Below the pieces are notes generated by a model. That model was not told where the DNA came from, made no database searches, and saw only the letters and a program-made list of their open reading frames with translations. A DNA stretch of 14,852 nucleotides from an uncultured Planctomycetaceae bacterium (GTDB lineage Bacteria; Planctomycetota; Planctomycetia; Pirellulales; Pirellulaceae), in contig CALELC010000144.1 in the NCBI GenBank assembly GCA_937904535.1, positions 1 through 14,852 on the forward strand, written 5' to 3'. Made by a program: the position numbers and the translations under genes. Positions within the stretch are counted from its first letter, which is position 1; each line of letters opens with the position of its first letter. Shown here in pieces: positions 7,404 through 14,852 of this stretch.

Positions 7404-8519
7404 TCAGGGTGCGGCAAAGCAGCGAAGCACACCGCGACTGTCAGCAATGAATAATCGGTTATCGGCAATCGCCGGTGAAGCTGTAAACTGCCCGCGGATT
7501 TCATATTGCCATTGTTCGCTGCCATCGGCCAGCGATAACCGGGTCAAACGGCCGTCGGTGGAAGCGATCCAGACGTCGTTGCCAGCAATGACGGGCGAAG
7601 CATCTGCCCGCCGCCGCAGCGTGTAGCGCCACTTCCGCTCGCCGGTCTGAATGTCGAGCGCATCGACTTGGCGGTTCTGACTGGAAACCACCACCAAATT
7701 TCCACGCACTGCGGGACTGCTGCGGTATTCCTGCGCTCGTTCGGAGTCCGTGTAGCGCCACAGTTCGCGATTGGATTTCCAGTCGAACGCGATCACCGCA
7801 CCGTCCATAATCGGCAAAAAAGCTTGCTGCTCCAGAATTGCCGGCGTGCTGCCGGTCGGGCCACCCAGCGGCAGCGGTTCCGCTGACGACTTGCCATCGC
7901 GAATCCCGATGGTGTGCAGATTACCGTCGCAACCGCCCAGGAATGTCTGCTCGCCAGCGATCGACGGGCTACAGCGAATCTGATCGCTGGTTTCATAGGT
8001 CCACAGCTCGGAACCGTCTTCGCGGGCCAGTGCATAGAGGCTGCCATCCTGCGAGGCGACCAGCACGCGGTCATCGATGAAGGCGGCGCCCGAAGCGATC
8101 TCGCCGCCAACCTCCTTGGTCCAGCGTAATTTCCCGCTGACGGCATTGACGGCGTAAACTTTTCCGTCTACGTCGCCGATCACCAACAAATCACGATCGA
8201 CTGCCGGGCCACTGATAAACCCGATCTCGGTCGACAATTTCCATTGCTCGGTGCCATCATCGCTGGCTACACAATAAATCGTGCCCGCGACGTCGGCGAG
8301 GTAGACACGTCCGGCAGCGACCACCGGGGGGGCCTCGACCGCGTCCGCAGCCGAAAACTCCCAGCGAACCTCTAGCTCCGCTGGCAACTCCGTATCCGTC
8401 GCACCGGTTGCCTGGGCATCACCGCGGGGCAGCGGCCAATCGGCGGCAAACGCACCAACGCTACTCCAAGCAATCGCTTGCAGCAGGAATACGCAGATGG
8501 TTGTAGGCAACGTGTTCAT
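7404..8519 (-). CDS. Exported PQQ-type (BamB-like) beta-propeller protein
   Basis: The frame opens at 8606, but the ATG at 8519 is chosen because it begins a clear signal peptide (MNTLPTTICVFLLQAIAWSS, cleavage probably after GAFA, residue 25). The mature protein consists of about eight repeats of the PQQ/WD-like pattern, such as GTIYCVASDDGTEQWKL, GKVYAVNAVSGKLRW, GSLYALAREDGSELWTYE, GRLTRLSLADGSEQWQYE and a final RGVLRCFA. This fits an eight-bladed propeller of 371 residues. No enzyme residues for a quinoprotein dehydrogenase were seen, so a scaffolding or binding role in the periplasm is more likely. Such proteins are abundant in planctomycetes. It is the first gene of the minus-strand run and diverges from the AroD-AroE gene. 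Confidence 0.88.
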   Translation of the reverse strand: MNTLPTTICVFLLQAIAWSSVGAFAADWPLPRGDAQATGATDTELPAELEVRWEFSAADAVEAPPVVAAGRVYLADVAGTIYCVASDDGTEQWKLSTEIGFISGPAVDRDLLVIGDVDGKVYAVNAVSGKLRWTKEVGGEIASGAAFIDDRVLVASQDGSLYALAREDGSELWTYETSDQIRCSPSIAGEQTFLGGCDGNLHTIGIRDGKSSAEPLPLGGPTGSTPAILEQQAFLPIMDGAVIAFDWKSNRELWRYTDSERAQEYRSSPAVRGNLVVVSSQNRQVDALDIQTGERKWRYTLRRRADASPVIAGNDVWIASTDGRLTRLSLADGSEQWQYEIRGQFTASPAIADNRLFIADSRGVLRCFAAP

Positions 8520-8526
8520 GTCACGT

Positions 8527-8532
8527 ATTATA
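8527..8532 (-). promoter_or_regulatory. Candidate -10 box within a small palindrome, divergent intergenic region
   Basis: The minus strand reads TATAAT at 8532-8527, inside the palindrome CGTAT-TAT-ATACG (8524-8536). It lies 7 bases upstream of the ATG of the propeller gene, so transcription from it would give an almost leaderless message. No good -35 box is found at 16-18 bases spacing (that stretch is GC-rich). On the plus strand the same AT island could serve AroD-AroE (TATTAT at 8526, TTGTAG at 8501 with an overlong 19-base spacer). It is the only AT-rich island in the 135-base divergent gap. Speculative. Confidence 0.3.
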
Positions 8533-8654
8533 TACGCCCGTCCGCACCGGCGGGCGACGCCCCGTGGCCAGCCCACATCCGCCCGGCGGCAGCTGCGCCG
8601 GTGCAACTCGCCGTATTTTTACCTCTGCCAATCCCCTCTGCTCCGACCAGCTTC

Positions 8655-10145
8655 ATGATTTGCGTTAGCCTCGGCCGCACCCGGCACAAACACATGATCG
8701 CCGAACACCAGCACCTGGCTGAAAACGGCGTAAAGCTGGTGGAATTGCGGCTGGACTACATCGGCCGAGCGGTCAATATCGGCCGGCTGATCAATAACCG
8801 TCCAACGCCGGTCTTGATTGCGGTTCGCCGCCGTGAAGATGGCGGTCGTTGGATGGGGACGGAAGCCGATCGCCAGATGTTGTTGCGTTCGGCCATCGTC
8901 TCCGGTGTCGAATATGTCGACCTGGAAGCGGATATCGCAGGCCAGATTCCCCGTTACGGCACCACCAAGCGGGTCGTGAGCTTCCACGATTTCAGCGGCA
9001 CCCCTGACAACCTCGAAGAGCTGCACGCAGCGATGGCGGCCGAAGACGCCGACATCGTGAAGATCGCCACGATGGCGACCACCTTCTCCGACAATGTGCG
9101 GATGTTGGAACTGGTTAAGAACGCCACGGTGCCGACGATCGGGATTTGCATGGGCGAAATCGGGATGATGACCCGCATCCTCGCCAGCCGCATGGGATCG
9201 CCATTCACCTATGCGACCTACAGCACAGACCGGAAGATGGCCCCCGGCCAGTTGAACTACAAGCAGATGCACGACCTGTATCGCTTTGACGAGATCGACG
9301 AACACACGGAACTCTTCGGCGTGGTCGCGGATCCGGTGGCCCACAGCCATAGTCCGTTGATCCATAACCGAGCGATGCAGCACGCTGGGGTCAACGCACG
9401 GTACTTGCCGTTCCGTGTCCCACCAGATGACCTGAATACGTTTATCGCAGCCTGTCCCAAGATCGGTATCCACGGGATCAGCATCACGATCCCGCATAAA
9501 GAACGGGCGCTGGACTACTGCACTCAGGCAGAAGCCTCGGCAACCGGCATCGGCGCGATTAACACGATGATCTTCGATGAGAACGATCGACTCGGATACA
9601 ACACCGATTACCGAGCAGCGATGGACTGCATCAACGCCGTGTACTCCAACAGCGATGCTGCGGTTTCGCATCAGGGGCGCCGCGTGCTGATTCTCGGCGC
9701 CGGCGGCGTATCTCGCGCGATCGCTTGGGGTCTCAAACAACGCGGTGCTGATGTTACGATCGCCAGCCGCAGCTACGACCGTGCCGCCGCCATGGCCCAT
9801 GAACTCGGCACACGCGTGGTTACCTGGGACGATCGCCATGCCCAGAAACCTCAGTTGCTGGTCAACGGGACGCCTGTCGGCATGCATCCTAACGTGGACG
9901 AGGCTCCCTACTCCAAGACAGCCATCAACAACTTCATGGTGGTGTTTGACACCGTCTACAATCCCGAAAACACGCTGCTGATCAAACAGGCACGCGAGAT
10001 GAAGGCCAAGGTGATCACCGGGGTCGACATGTTTGTGCGCCAAGCCGCCTATCAATTCAAGCTGTTTACCGGTCGAGAAGCCCCCGCGCAGTTGATGCGT
10101 GACGCGATCAAAGAAGCGACCAGCCCTGTCCGAATCAACGCCTGA
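8655..10145 (+). CDS. aroDE: Bifunctional 3-dehydroquinate dehydratase (type I) / shikimate dehydrogenase
   Basis: Carries out two consecutive steps of the shikimate pathway: dehydroquinate to dehydroshikimate, then NADPH reduction to shikimate. Residues 1-215 are the type I (Schiff-base) dehydratase: LVELRLDYI (Glu30, Arg32), VVSFHDFSGTP (His111), ADIVKIATMA (Lys136) and KMAPGQLNY. Residues 218-490 are AroE: GVVADPVAHSHSPLIHN, ITIPHKERA (catalytic Lys282), LGYNTDYRAA (Asp318), the NADP-binding loop GAGGVSRAI followed by ASRSYDRA, LVNGTPVGMHP and a C-terminal VDMFVRQAAYQFKLFTG. The frame is open from 8478, but that extension is not conserved-looking and overlaps the divergent gene. The ATG at 8655 begins directly with the domain start MICVSLGR. 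The AroD-AroE order is the same as in the plant DHD-SDH enzyme and in chlamydial homologues. Confidence 0.96.
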   Translation: MICVSLGRTRHKHMIAEHQHLAENGVKLVELRLDYIGRAVNIGRLINNRPTPVLIAVRRREDGGRWMGTEADRQMLLRSAIVSGVEYVDLEADIAGQIPRYGTTKRVVSFHDFSGTPDNLEELHAAMAAEDADIVKIATMATTFSDNVRMLELVKNATVPTIGICMGEIGMMTRILASRMGSPFTYATYSTDRKMAPGQLNYKQMHDLYRFDEIDEHTELFGVVADPVAHSHSPLIHNRAMQHAGVNARYLPFRVPPDDLNTFIAACPKIGIHGISITIPHKERALDYCTQAEASATGIGAINTMIFDENDRLGYNTDYRAAMDCINAVYSNSDAAVSHQGRRVLILGAGGVSRAIAWGLKQRGADVTIASRSYDRAAAMAHELGTRVVTWDDRHAQKPQLLVNGTPVGMHPNVDEAPYSKTAINNFMVVFDTVYNPENTLLIKQAREMKAKVITGVDMFVRQAAYQFKLFTGREAPAQLMRDAIKEATSPVRINA

Positions 10146-10155
10146 GGCACGCCGG

Positions 10156-10626
10156 ATGACCCAAGAAGACGCCGCCATGGCCAACCGAGCTGCCAGCAGC
10201 GCCGACGACACGATCACCTATCGGCAAGCGACGCCCGAGGATGCGGATGCGATCCACGCGATCCTGCGGCCCTACGTCATGAATCGCAAACTGTTTGCGC
10301 GGACCGAGGCCGAGGTGATCGAACTCACACGGCACGGCTTCATTGCTGAAGCTGGTGGCCGGGCGGTGGGGTTTGCCGCAGTCGAGGTCTACAGCCGCAA
10401 ACTCGCAGAAGTTCAAAGCCTCGCCGTCAGCGCCGACTATCAGGGTCGTGGCATCGGTCAAGAACTGGTTGGACGTTGTGTACAGCGGGCCAAAGAACTG
10501 GGCGTTGTAGAGGTGATGGCGATCAGCAGCAGCGAGGATTTTCTCAAACGCTGCGGCTTTGATTACGCGTTGCCAGACCAAAAACGGGCGCTGTTCTATC
10601 AGTTGCAGCCCCGCAGTCTCGACTGA
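10156..10626 (+). CDS. GNAT N-acetyltransferase, N-acetylglutamate synthase-like
   Basis: A 156-residue single GNAT domain. The acetyl-CoA motif A is VQSLAVSADYQGRGIGQEL (QGRGIG at 96-101), followed by the B-motif segment DFLKRCGFDYALP. The N-terminal half (RQATPEDADAIHAIL, then LFARTEAEVIE and FIAEAGGRAVGFAAVEVY) resembles the stand-alone NAGS/ArgA-like acetyltransferases of arginine biosynthesis. That assignment is by appearance only. The start at 10156 gives a 10-base gap after the AroD-AroE stop, so the two are probably cotranscribed; ATG 10177 is an alternative. The frame also extends up to 10099 inside aroDE, but that part is unlikely to be translated. It ends 9 bases from the convergent DUF2752 gene, with no obvious terminator between. 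Confidence 0.8.
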   Translation: MTQEDAAMANRAASSADDTITYRQATPEDADAIHAILRPYVMNRKLFARTEAEVIELTRHGFIAEAGGRAVGFAAVEVYSRKLAEVQSLAVSADYQGRGIGQELVGRCVQRAKELGVVEVMAISSSEDFLKRCGFDYALPDQKRALFYQLQPRSLD

Positions 10627-10635
10627 TCGGCCGGC

Positions 10636-11088
10636 CTACAGCAGCCCTAGCCCCAGCGCCAGCCAGCGGATGGAAGCGATGCCGACCAACGTCGTCAACA
10701 GCAGCAGTTCCCAGCGGAGCGTTGAGCGCGTCGGGCGGGCAGTCAACAGCCGCGTCAGCCGCCACATTCGCTGCGGGATCGTCGCAGCAAGGTAGCTTGC
10801 GAAGAGCACGCCCACCGGCTGCATCGTCCAGGCTTCCGCCAGCCGCAGCCGGACCGCCAGTACAATACTGCGCGTCAGCCCACAGCCAGGACAATCGGCG
10901 CCCCAGACGGCTCGAAACCGACACAGCTGCGGCAGTTCGGCCCCGCCGATCAGCAGCCGTTGCTGAGGGCCCGGCTGCAGCAGTCGCGCCGCTACAAACA
11001 AACCCAGCACGACTGCGATCCAGAGCAGGCAGGCCCAAATCGCGGCTCGTTCCTGGCGCTGCTCCAGAGACTTAGCTGTCATCTCCAT
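10636..11088 (-). CDS. DUF2752 membrane protein
   Basis: A 150-residue integral membrane protein with the DUF2752 signature DCPGCGLTRS (Cys66, Cys69, then Thr-Arg) placed between hydrophobic segments. TM1 is about 16-37, a shorter hydrophobic stretch is near 92-106, and a C-terminal TM is about 126-149. Function of the family is unknown; the conserved Cys pair may bind metal or be redox active. The frame reaches 11151, but ATG 11088 (or 11082) is preferred because the upstream residues overlap the HEAT/TPR gene more deeply and lack family character. Even so, the start overlaps the end of that gene by 17 bases, suggesting translational coupling. Confidence 0.8.
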   Translation of the reverse strand: MEMTAKSLEQRQERAAIWACLLWIAVVLGLFVAARLLQPGPQQRLLIGGAELPQLCRFRAVWGADCPGCGLTRSIVLAVRLRLAEAWTMQPVGVLFASYLAATIPQRMWRLTRLLTARPTRSTLRWELLLLTTLVGIASIRWLALGLGLL

Positions 11089-13024
11089 CAGCACTCGGTT
11101 CCTGCACGCTGCCGCCTCCACGGTTCGCATTCTCGTGGGCAGCGGCTTCAAACTCGGCCAACTGCCGCAGGAGCGGAGGCGAATGGGGCATCATCTTCAC
11201 GGCCCGGCGCTGAACCCGCAGCGCATTTTCCAAATCGCCAACGGCAAAGTAACAACGGCCAGCGGTATCGAGGAGCGCCGGCTCATCGGGCGTTAGTTCC
11301 AATGAACGCAAACTATACTGCAGCGCTTTCTGCTGATCACCTTCGGTGTTGCTGACCAACCAAGCGTACTGGTTGTACTGCTCGGCGAGTCGCGAAAGCA
11401 TGTCAGGAAAACGCACGCGGAGCTGAATCTGCTGGTTCACCGCCTCGATTTGGTTATCAAAGGTGGTGGCGATCGAACGGATCCGCCGGCGAACATCCTC
11501 GCGCCAGCGCTGATCGCCCTCAAGTCGATACATTGCGATCAGAATATCGACATTGATCGGATCGAGTTCCAACGCTGAGACCAGCGTTTGCTGCGCCGCT
11601 TGCCGTTGCTCCGGATCCTCCAATTTGGCTTCGACCAAACCCCGGTAGTAGAGCATGGTCGATTTCATCCGCGTCACGACGCTGAACTGTGATTGTAGCC
11701 GGCGGGCAAAATTCTGATCTTCGTCGGCCCGGCGCAGCAGCGGCTCCAAGATTTCGTAACCGTCCTGATAACGCAGCAGATCCCCGCACATCGTTGCCAG
11801 TTCGGTCCGTGCAGCGGCTGAGATCAGCGTGTCGATCGGCATCGCGTCGATGATGTGGCGATACTCCCGCTCCGCCCAGCGGAACAGTCCTCGGGACTCC
11901 AACTCGCGACCGATTTCACGATGCCGGTATGCAAGTTCCTCGAGTGCTTTGGGCGACAGCTTTGCCGCCTGTTCACTCCCTTCGGGCGGCAGCGGATCAA
12001 TTGCCGCAGCTTGAGCGGCCAGCTCATCCGCAGCCTGTTCTCCCGCCCCGGTGGCTAGCAGCGCCTCGGCCGCTCCGTATAGCAGAATCGGTTGGCGGGC
12101 GAACAAGTCTGGGTTGCGCTGCCGCAGTTGCAGCACCAAGGCATGCATGTTGTTGTCGATCGCCCAACTGCAGGCGTCGAGCACTTCGAGCGAGCGTGGC
12201 GGGACCAAGTCCAGATGCTGCCCGACGAGTGCCAGGGCTTCGTTGTGCATCCCAGCCGCCACGGCACGAGTCGCACACACTCGAATCAGTTCCAACACCG
12301 CCGGACGCGTCGTCAGGGTATCGCCGCCTTGCTCGACGATCTGACGCTGCTGCGACACCAGCTGTTGCCACTTGTCGGCTGCGTATTCGCCTTGCTCCAG
12401 GTCTTCCGCATAGGCTCGCAACCACTGGGCTGCCTGACGTTCATTGCGGCCCAGGACTTCGCGAATCGTCTGAGCCTGCGACTTACGCACCTTTGCGTCG
12501 TCGCTCATCGGCCCGCGCATCACCGCCAGCGCCGCCTCGCGACTGAGCCGCAGAGAGGTCTCGAAACGCGCCAGACGCACCAGTGCCGGCAGTCCCTGTC
12601 GGCCTGGCAATTCGGCCAGTCGATCCATGCGATTCTGTCGCTCGGTTTCGCTCTGCGCCCCGTACTCGTGTAGGGCTTCGCGCACGCCCGCGGGATCTGA
12701 CTCCGTCGACCAACTCACCAACAGACTGCTGACCAGGTACCGAGCAGTGGCCGCGACTTCGACATCTGGAAAGTATTGCGCTGCATGCAGGTCGTCGAAG
12801 GCCTGCAAGCCGAGCCGTTCCAACGATTCACGTGCTCGTACTCGAGCCGCGTAACTTGGATGTCCCAATTGCTCGATGAGTTTCGGGACTTCAACGTCGG
12901 CGACAGACGACGGTAACGGCGAATCGGCCCCGGCGTTATGGAGAGTGGCCACGGCCGCACAGAACGCCATCGCCCGGATCGAGTTTCGTCGCAGTCGGAC
13001 AAAACGAGCGGATTCAATCGACAT
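11072..13024 (-). CDS. Exported HEAT/TPR-repeat protein of unknown function
   Basis: A 650-residue helical-repeat protein. I start it at ATG 13024 rather than at 13075, because it then begins MSIESARFVRLRRNSIRAM followed by a hydrophobic stretch FCAAVATLHNAGA that resembles a signal peptide (the RLRRN pair is faintly Tat-like). The mature N-terminal part contains HEAT-like helices (VPKLIEQLGHPSYAARVRA, then ESLERLG). The C-terminal third holds TPR units, clearest in LRSLELTPDEPALLDTAGR followed by CYFAVGDLENALRVQRRAV. The tail is low complexity (ANRGGGSVQEPSADGDDS). No catalytic motif is visible; a scaffolding or protein-interaction role in the periplasm is inferred. The gene follows the WYL regulator at 90 bases and overlaps the DUF2752 gene. 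Confidence 0.82.
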   Translation of the reverse strand: MSIESARFVRLRRNSIRAMAFCAAVATLHNAGADSPLPSSVADVEVPKLIEQLGHPSYAARVRARESLERLGLQAFDDLHAAQYFPDVEVAATARYLVSSLLVSWSTESDPAGVREALHEYGAQSETERQNRMDRLAELPGRQGLPALVRLARFETSLRLSREAALAVMRGPMSDDAKVRKSQAQTIREVLGRNERQAAQWLRAYAEDLEQGEYAADKWQQLVSQQRQIVEQGGDTLTTRPAVLELIRVCATRAVAAGMHNEALALVGQHLDLVPPRSLEVLDACSWAIDNNMHALVLQLRQRNPDLFARQPILLYGAAEALLATGAGEQAADELAAQAAAIDPLPPEGSEQAAKLSPKALEELAYRHREIGRELESRGLFRWAEREYRHIIDAMPIDTLISAAARTELATMCGDLLRYQDGYEILEPLLRRADEDQNFARRLQSQFSVVTRMKSTMLYYRGLVEAKLEDPEQRQAAQQTLVSALELDPINVDILIAMYRLEGDQRWREDVRRRIRSIATTFDNQIEAVNQQIQLRVRFPDMLSRLAEQYNQYAWLVSNTEGDQQKALQYSLRSLELTPDEPALLDTAGRCYFAVGDLENALRVQRRAVKMMPHSPPLLRQLAEFEAAAHENANRGGGSVQEPSADGDDS

Positions 13025-13114
13025 AGCTTCACTGGCCCCGGAAGCGAATGGGTCTGGCCCAGAAGGTAGCGGCAATCATTCTGTTGCCATCCTACCCGAG
13101 AACGGTGTGCCAAG

Positions 13115-14137
13115 TCAGCTTGCGCTCGTTTCGTAGCGATCGGCCAGCTTCTGCACGACGTCGGCCACCGCAGCTCGAAACGACTCCGGCGCGATCACCT
13201 CGGCGTCGCTGCCCAGGGACAACACTTTGGGCAATAACTCACGGGGGTGTGCCGCTCGCACCGTCAACATCACGCCGCCCCCGGAGAGCGGCTCCATTTG
13301 CTGCTCTGGATGCCAGGGATCCTCGCGGACCCAGGCCGCCGCTCGCTCGCCCAATCGGATCTGCACTTCCACCGTCGCTTCACCCGAGAAAATACCGATC
13401 GAGCGACTCAGATGCTCGCTGAGGTCGACGTTCGGATCGGGCTTGAACCAACGGTCCAGCGCGGTGGCGCGGTGAAACCGGTCGAGCTTCCAGTGCCGCA
13501 GGCGTTCCGCCGGATCATCGACTTCGCTGGCCGCAGCAACGACGTAAATGCTGCTTTGGTAGACCGCTAAGCCGTAGGGTTCAATCTGCCGGACCGAGGG
13601 CTGTTTGCCGGTCGGCTCGTACTCGATCTCCAATACCCGGTGCTCCGCGATTGCCCGGTTGATCGTCCGCAGCATGCCCTCGTGGCGTTCGTAGGTCTTG
13701 CCGAGCGTGCCGAAAACATGAATCGATTTACGGTACTTCTGATAGTGTTCCCACACGCCTTCGGGAACCGCGTCGCGGAGCTTGTTCCAAAAGGTTTCAA
13801 TCCCTTGCCAGTACTGCGTTCCCAGCAGCGGGAACAGCAACTCGCGGCCGATCGACAGCGCGATCAGCTCGGTCGAGGAGACGCTGATCTTGTGAATCCC
13901 GTGCTCGACTCGGCCGAGCATGTAGACCTTGCCGCGTTCGCGAGTTTCGCTGCGAATATCCAATCCCGCGGCCGTGAGCGCTTCGACATCGCGACGGACC
14001 GTTCGTTCATGCAGATTGCTCAGACCGAGGTCGCGGACCAAGTCGTCGCGCAGCTCATCGAGCGTTCTGCCAAATCGCGACGCTTCGAGCAGTTGCATAA
14101 TCTTGTGCTGGCGAATCAGTTGCTCGTTGCGAGCCAT
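13115..14137 (-). CDS. WYL-domain transcription regulator
   Basis: A 340-residue DNA-binding regulator of the HTH-WYL-WCX architecture. An N-terminal winged helix-turn-helix spans about 1-75, with RTLDELRDDL and ERTVRRDVEALTAAGLDI, the typical DeoR/YafY-type recognition helix. A WYL domain spans about 155-232 (EIEYEPTGKQP, IEPYGLAVY, RHWKLDRFHRA), and a WCX extension about 253-335 (AWVREDPWHPEQ to the end). The eponymous triad is degenerate: the expected Trp-Tyr-Leu is Ile-Tyr-Val at 197-199 (SSIYVVAAA). WYL domains often sense nucleic acid or nucleotide ligands. Here the ligand is unknown, and I see no defence genes nearby. It lies 36 bases downstream of the FmdB-like gene, probably in one transcript. 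Confidence 0.9.
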   Translation of the reverse strand: MARNEQLIRQHKIMQLLEASRFGRTLDELRDDLVRDLGLSNLHERTVRRDVEALTAAGLDIRSETRERGKVYMLGRVEHGIHKISVSSTELIALSIGRELLFPLLGTQYWQGIETFWNKLRDAVPEGVWEHYQKYRKSIHVFGTLGKTYERHEGMLRTINRAIAEHRVLEIEYEPTGKQPSVRQIEPYGLAVYQSSIYVVAAASEVDDPAERLRHWKLDRFHRATALDRWFKPDPNVDLSEHLSRSIGIFSGEATVEVQIRLGERAAAWVREDPWHPEQQMEPLSGGGVMLTVRAAHPRELLPKVLSLGSDAEVIAPESFRAAVADVVQKLADRYETSAS

Positions 14138-14173
14138 GGCGAACGTCCGTTTTCGAGTCGGTGGTGCAGGTGA

Positions 14174-14410
14174 TCAGAACTGGCAACCGCCGCCGCAACA
14201 TCGCGGCGCGCCACACGCTTGACCTACGGCGTCGCTGCGCGAGGCGACCGGCAATCCGCCACCGCGAACCGCGGGACTGGCCGGAACGCTGAGCAATTTC
14301 TCCAGTTGCTCGGTGCCGCAGAGCGGACAATTAGGCTGTTCGGTCTGATTGCGAACAAGCACCTCGACCGTCTGCTGGCACGCGTTGCACTGGTATTCGT
14401 AAAGCGGCAT
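14174..14410 (-). CDS. FmdB-family zinc ribbon protein
   Basis: A 78-residue protein beginning with the diagnostic MPLYEYQCNACQQTVEVLV and a second knuckle NCPLCG, giving a four-cysteine zinc ribbon (Cys8, Cys11, Cys28, Cys31). After a linker it ends with a second Cys-rich cluster, ACGAPRCCGGGCQF (Cys66, 71, 72, 76), often seen in this family. The frame extends upstream to 14650 and a GTG there, but the N-terminal part has no family character, so the start at ATG 14410 is firm. The FmdB/regulatory family is named from a formamidase locus; its actual function is unclear, with metal binding inferred. It heads a minus-strand series with the WYL regulator. Confidence 0.9.
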   Translation of the reverse strand: MPLYEYQCNACQQTVEVLVRNQTEQPNCPLCGTEQLEKLLSVPASPAVRGGGLPVASRSDAVGQACGAPRCCGGGCQF

Positions 14411-14782
14411 GAGCAAAAAACCTCCGAAAACAGGAACGAAACCGGCTCTCTTTTCGCAAGGACGGGTTCCGGCCGGCGAGCGAGCAACCGCTGGCGGTCG
14501 CTCGTGGCCCATTCTACTACCACCGCCCAGTTCGTCATCGGCCCTGTTCGCGTGGGGGCGTGACACGCCGGAGCCGGTGCCGTGCGTTCGACGACTCCTG
14601 CCTGACCGGCCTCCACGGCGGACCAGAAATTTGGGCATTCGCCCTCGCACCGGTTGAGCCGCGCTGAAAAATCAGCGACCATTGACAGGGCCCAGGGGCT
14701 CGCTGCGAGTCCACAGGCTCTCCGTCTTGTCGACCTTTTCGTTTCGCTGGAGCTGGCCATTAAACATCTCTGGGTTACCCGG
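14411..14782. other. Intergenic region upstream of the FmdB-like gene
   Basis: About 370 bases without a convincing gene. A perfect 6-base stem CGCTGA (14662-14667) / TCAGCG (14672-14677) with an AAAA loop is visible. A TTGACA at 14682-14687 resembles a -35 box for rightward transcription but has no -10 match 16-18 bases on. A 31-codon minus frame (14767-14672, beginning MFNGQLQRNEKVDKTES) is open, but evidence for it is too thin to call. The promoter for the FmdB-WYL series presumably lies here, but no clear boxes were found. Confidence 0.4.
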
Positions 14783-14852
14783 ATGCTGACAGCGGTTTTC
14801 AGGTCAGCCAGTGCCTGCTGGGCACCGGCAGGTTCGCTGCTGTTGTGGCTGG
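14783..14852 (+). CDS. Possible start of a secreted protein, cut by the window edge
   Basis: From ATG 14783 the frame is open to the right edge and encodes 23 residues, MLTAVFRSASACWAPAGSLL followed by LWL. This has the basic-then-hydrophobic layout of a signal peptide start. The frame is also open for some distance upstream, so an earlier start (for example TTG at 14654) is possible. The orientation is divergent from the FmdB-like gene, which would explain the intergenic gap. No domain can be seen, so this is tentative. Confidence 0.3.
   Translation, partial: MLTAVFRSASACWAPAGSLLLWL

Noticed and set aside
8619..10217. 532-codon open frame antisense to the whole AroD-AroE gene
   Set aside because: The sense product has complete motifs for two enzymes. 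The antisense product is His/Arg/Val/Asp-rich and resembles no family.
14682..14687. Perfect TTGACA as a -35 promoter box
   Set aside because: No acceptable -10 box follows at 16-18 bases, so this is probably chance.
14224..14760. 178-codon minus frame upstream of and overlapping the FmdB-like gene
   Set aside because: It is in a different frame from the recognisable zinc ribbon gene, and its product is low-complexity Arg/Ser/Ala/Pro-rich.
14672..14767. 31-codon minus-strand frame beginning MFNGQLQRNEKVD
   Set aside because: The composition looks plausible for protein, but it is very short, with a stop not far upstream, no ribosome site and no recognised family. There is not enough to call a gene.

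Overview
This window is high-GC bacterial chromosome that looks planctomycete (Rhodopirellula/Pirellulaceae-like). The reasons are a secreted CxPxR sulfatase, a fused AroD-AroE protein, an aspartate kinase with a doubled regulatory region, a HEAT/TPR exported protein, a DUF2752 membrane protein and generally weak Shine-Dalgarno sequences. This taxonomic reading is inference from gene content. No marker gene, rRNA or tRNA was seen. All called genes are intact except those cut by the window edges.

Layout. Positions 1-213 hold the 3' end of an unrecognised gene, followed by about 400 bases without a convincing gene. A plus-strand block follows: an archaeal-type phosphoglycerate mutase/proposed homoserine kinase (613-1851), an aspartate kinase (1996-3783) and a secreted sulfatase (3938-5488). 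The first two suggest an aspartate-family (Thr/Met/Lys) biosynthesis locus. A compact inverted-repeat element lies between lysC and the sulfatase.

A minus-strand block (8519 down to 5485) encodes an exported eight-repeat PQQ-type beta-propeller, a radical SAM protein of the HemN/HemW/HutW kind and a GcvH-like lipoyl carrier. The last two overlap by 4 bases. The sulfatase and GcvH genes converge with overlapping stop codons. Divergent from the propeller gene is a plus-strand pair: the bifunctional AroD-AroE enzyme of the shikimate pathway (8655-10145) and a GNAT acetyltransferase resembling N-acetylglutamate synthase (10156-10626).

A second minus-strand series (14410 down to 10636) encodes an FmdB-type zinc ribbon protein, a WYL-domain transcription regulator, an exported HEAT/TPR protein and a DUF2752 membrane protein. 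The right edge may hold the start of a divergent secreted protein.

Most of the window is ordinary biosynthetic and housekeeping chromosome. I see no phage, insertion sequence, CRISPR array or defence island. The least explained parts are the overlapping radical SAM/GcvH-like pair, the mutase-like gene beside lysC as a possible non-orthologous homoserine kinase, and the two structured non-coding stretches (214-612 and 3796-3837).
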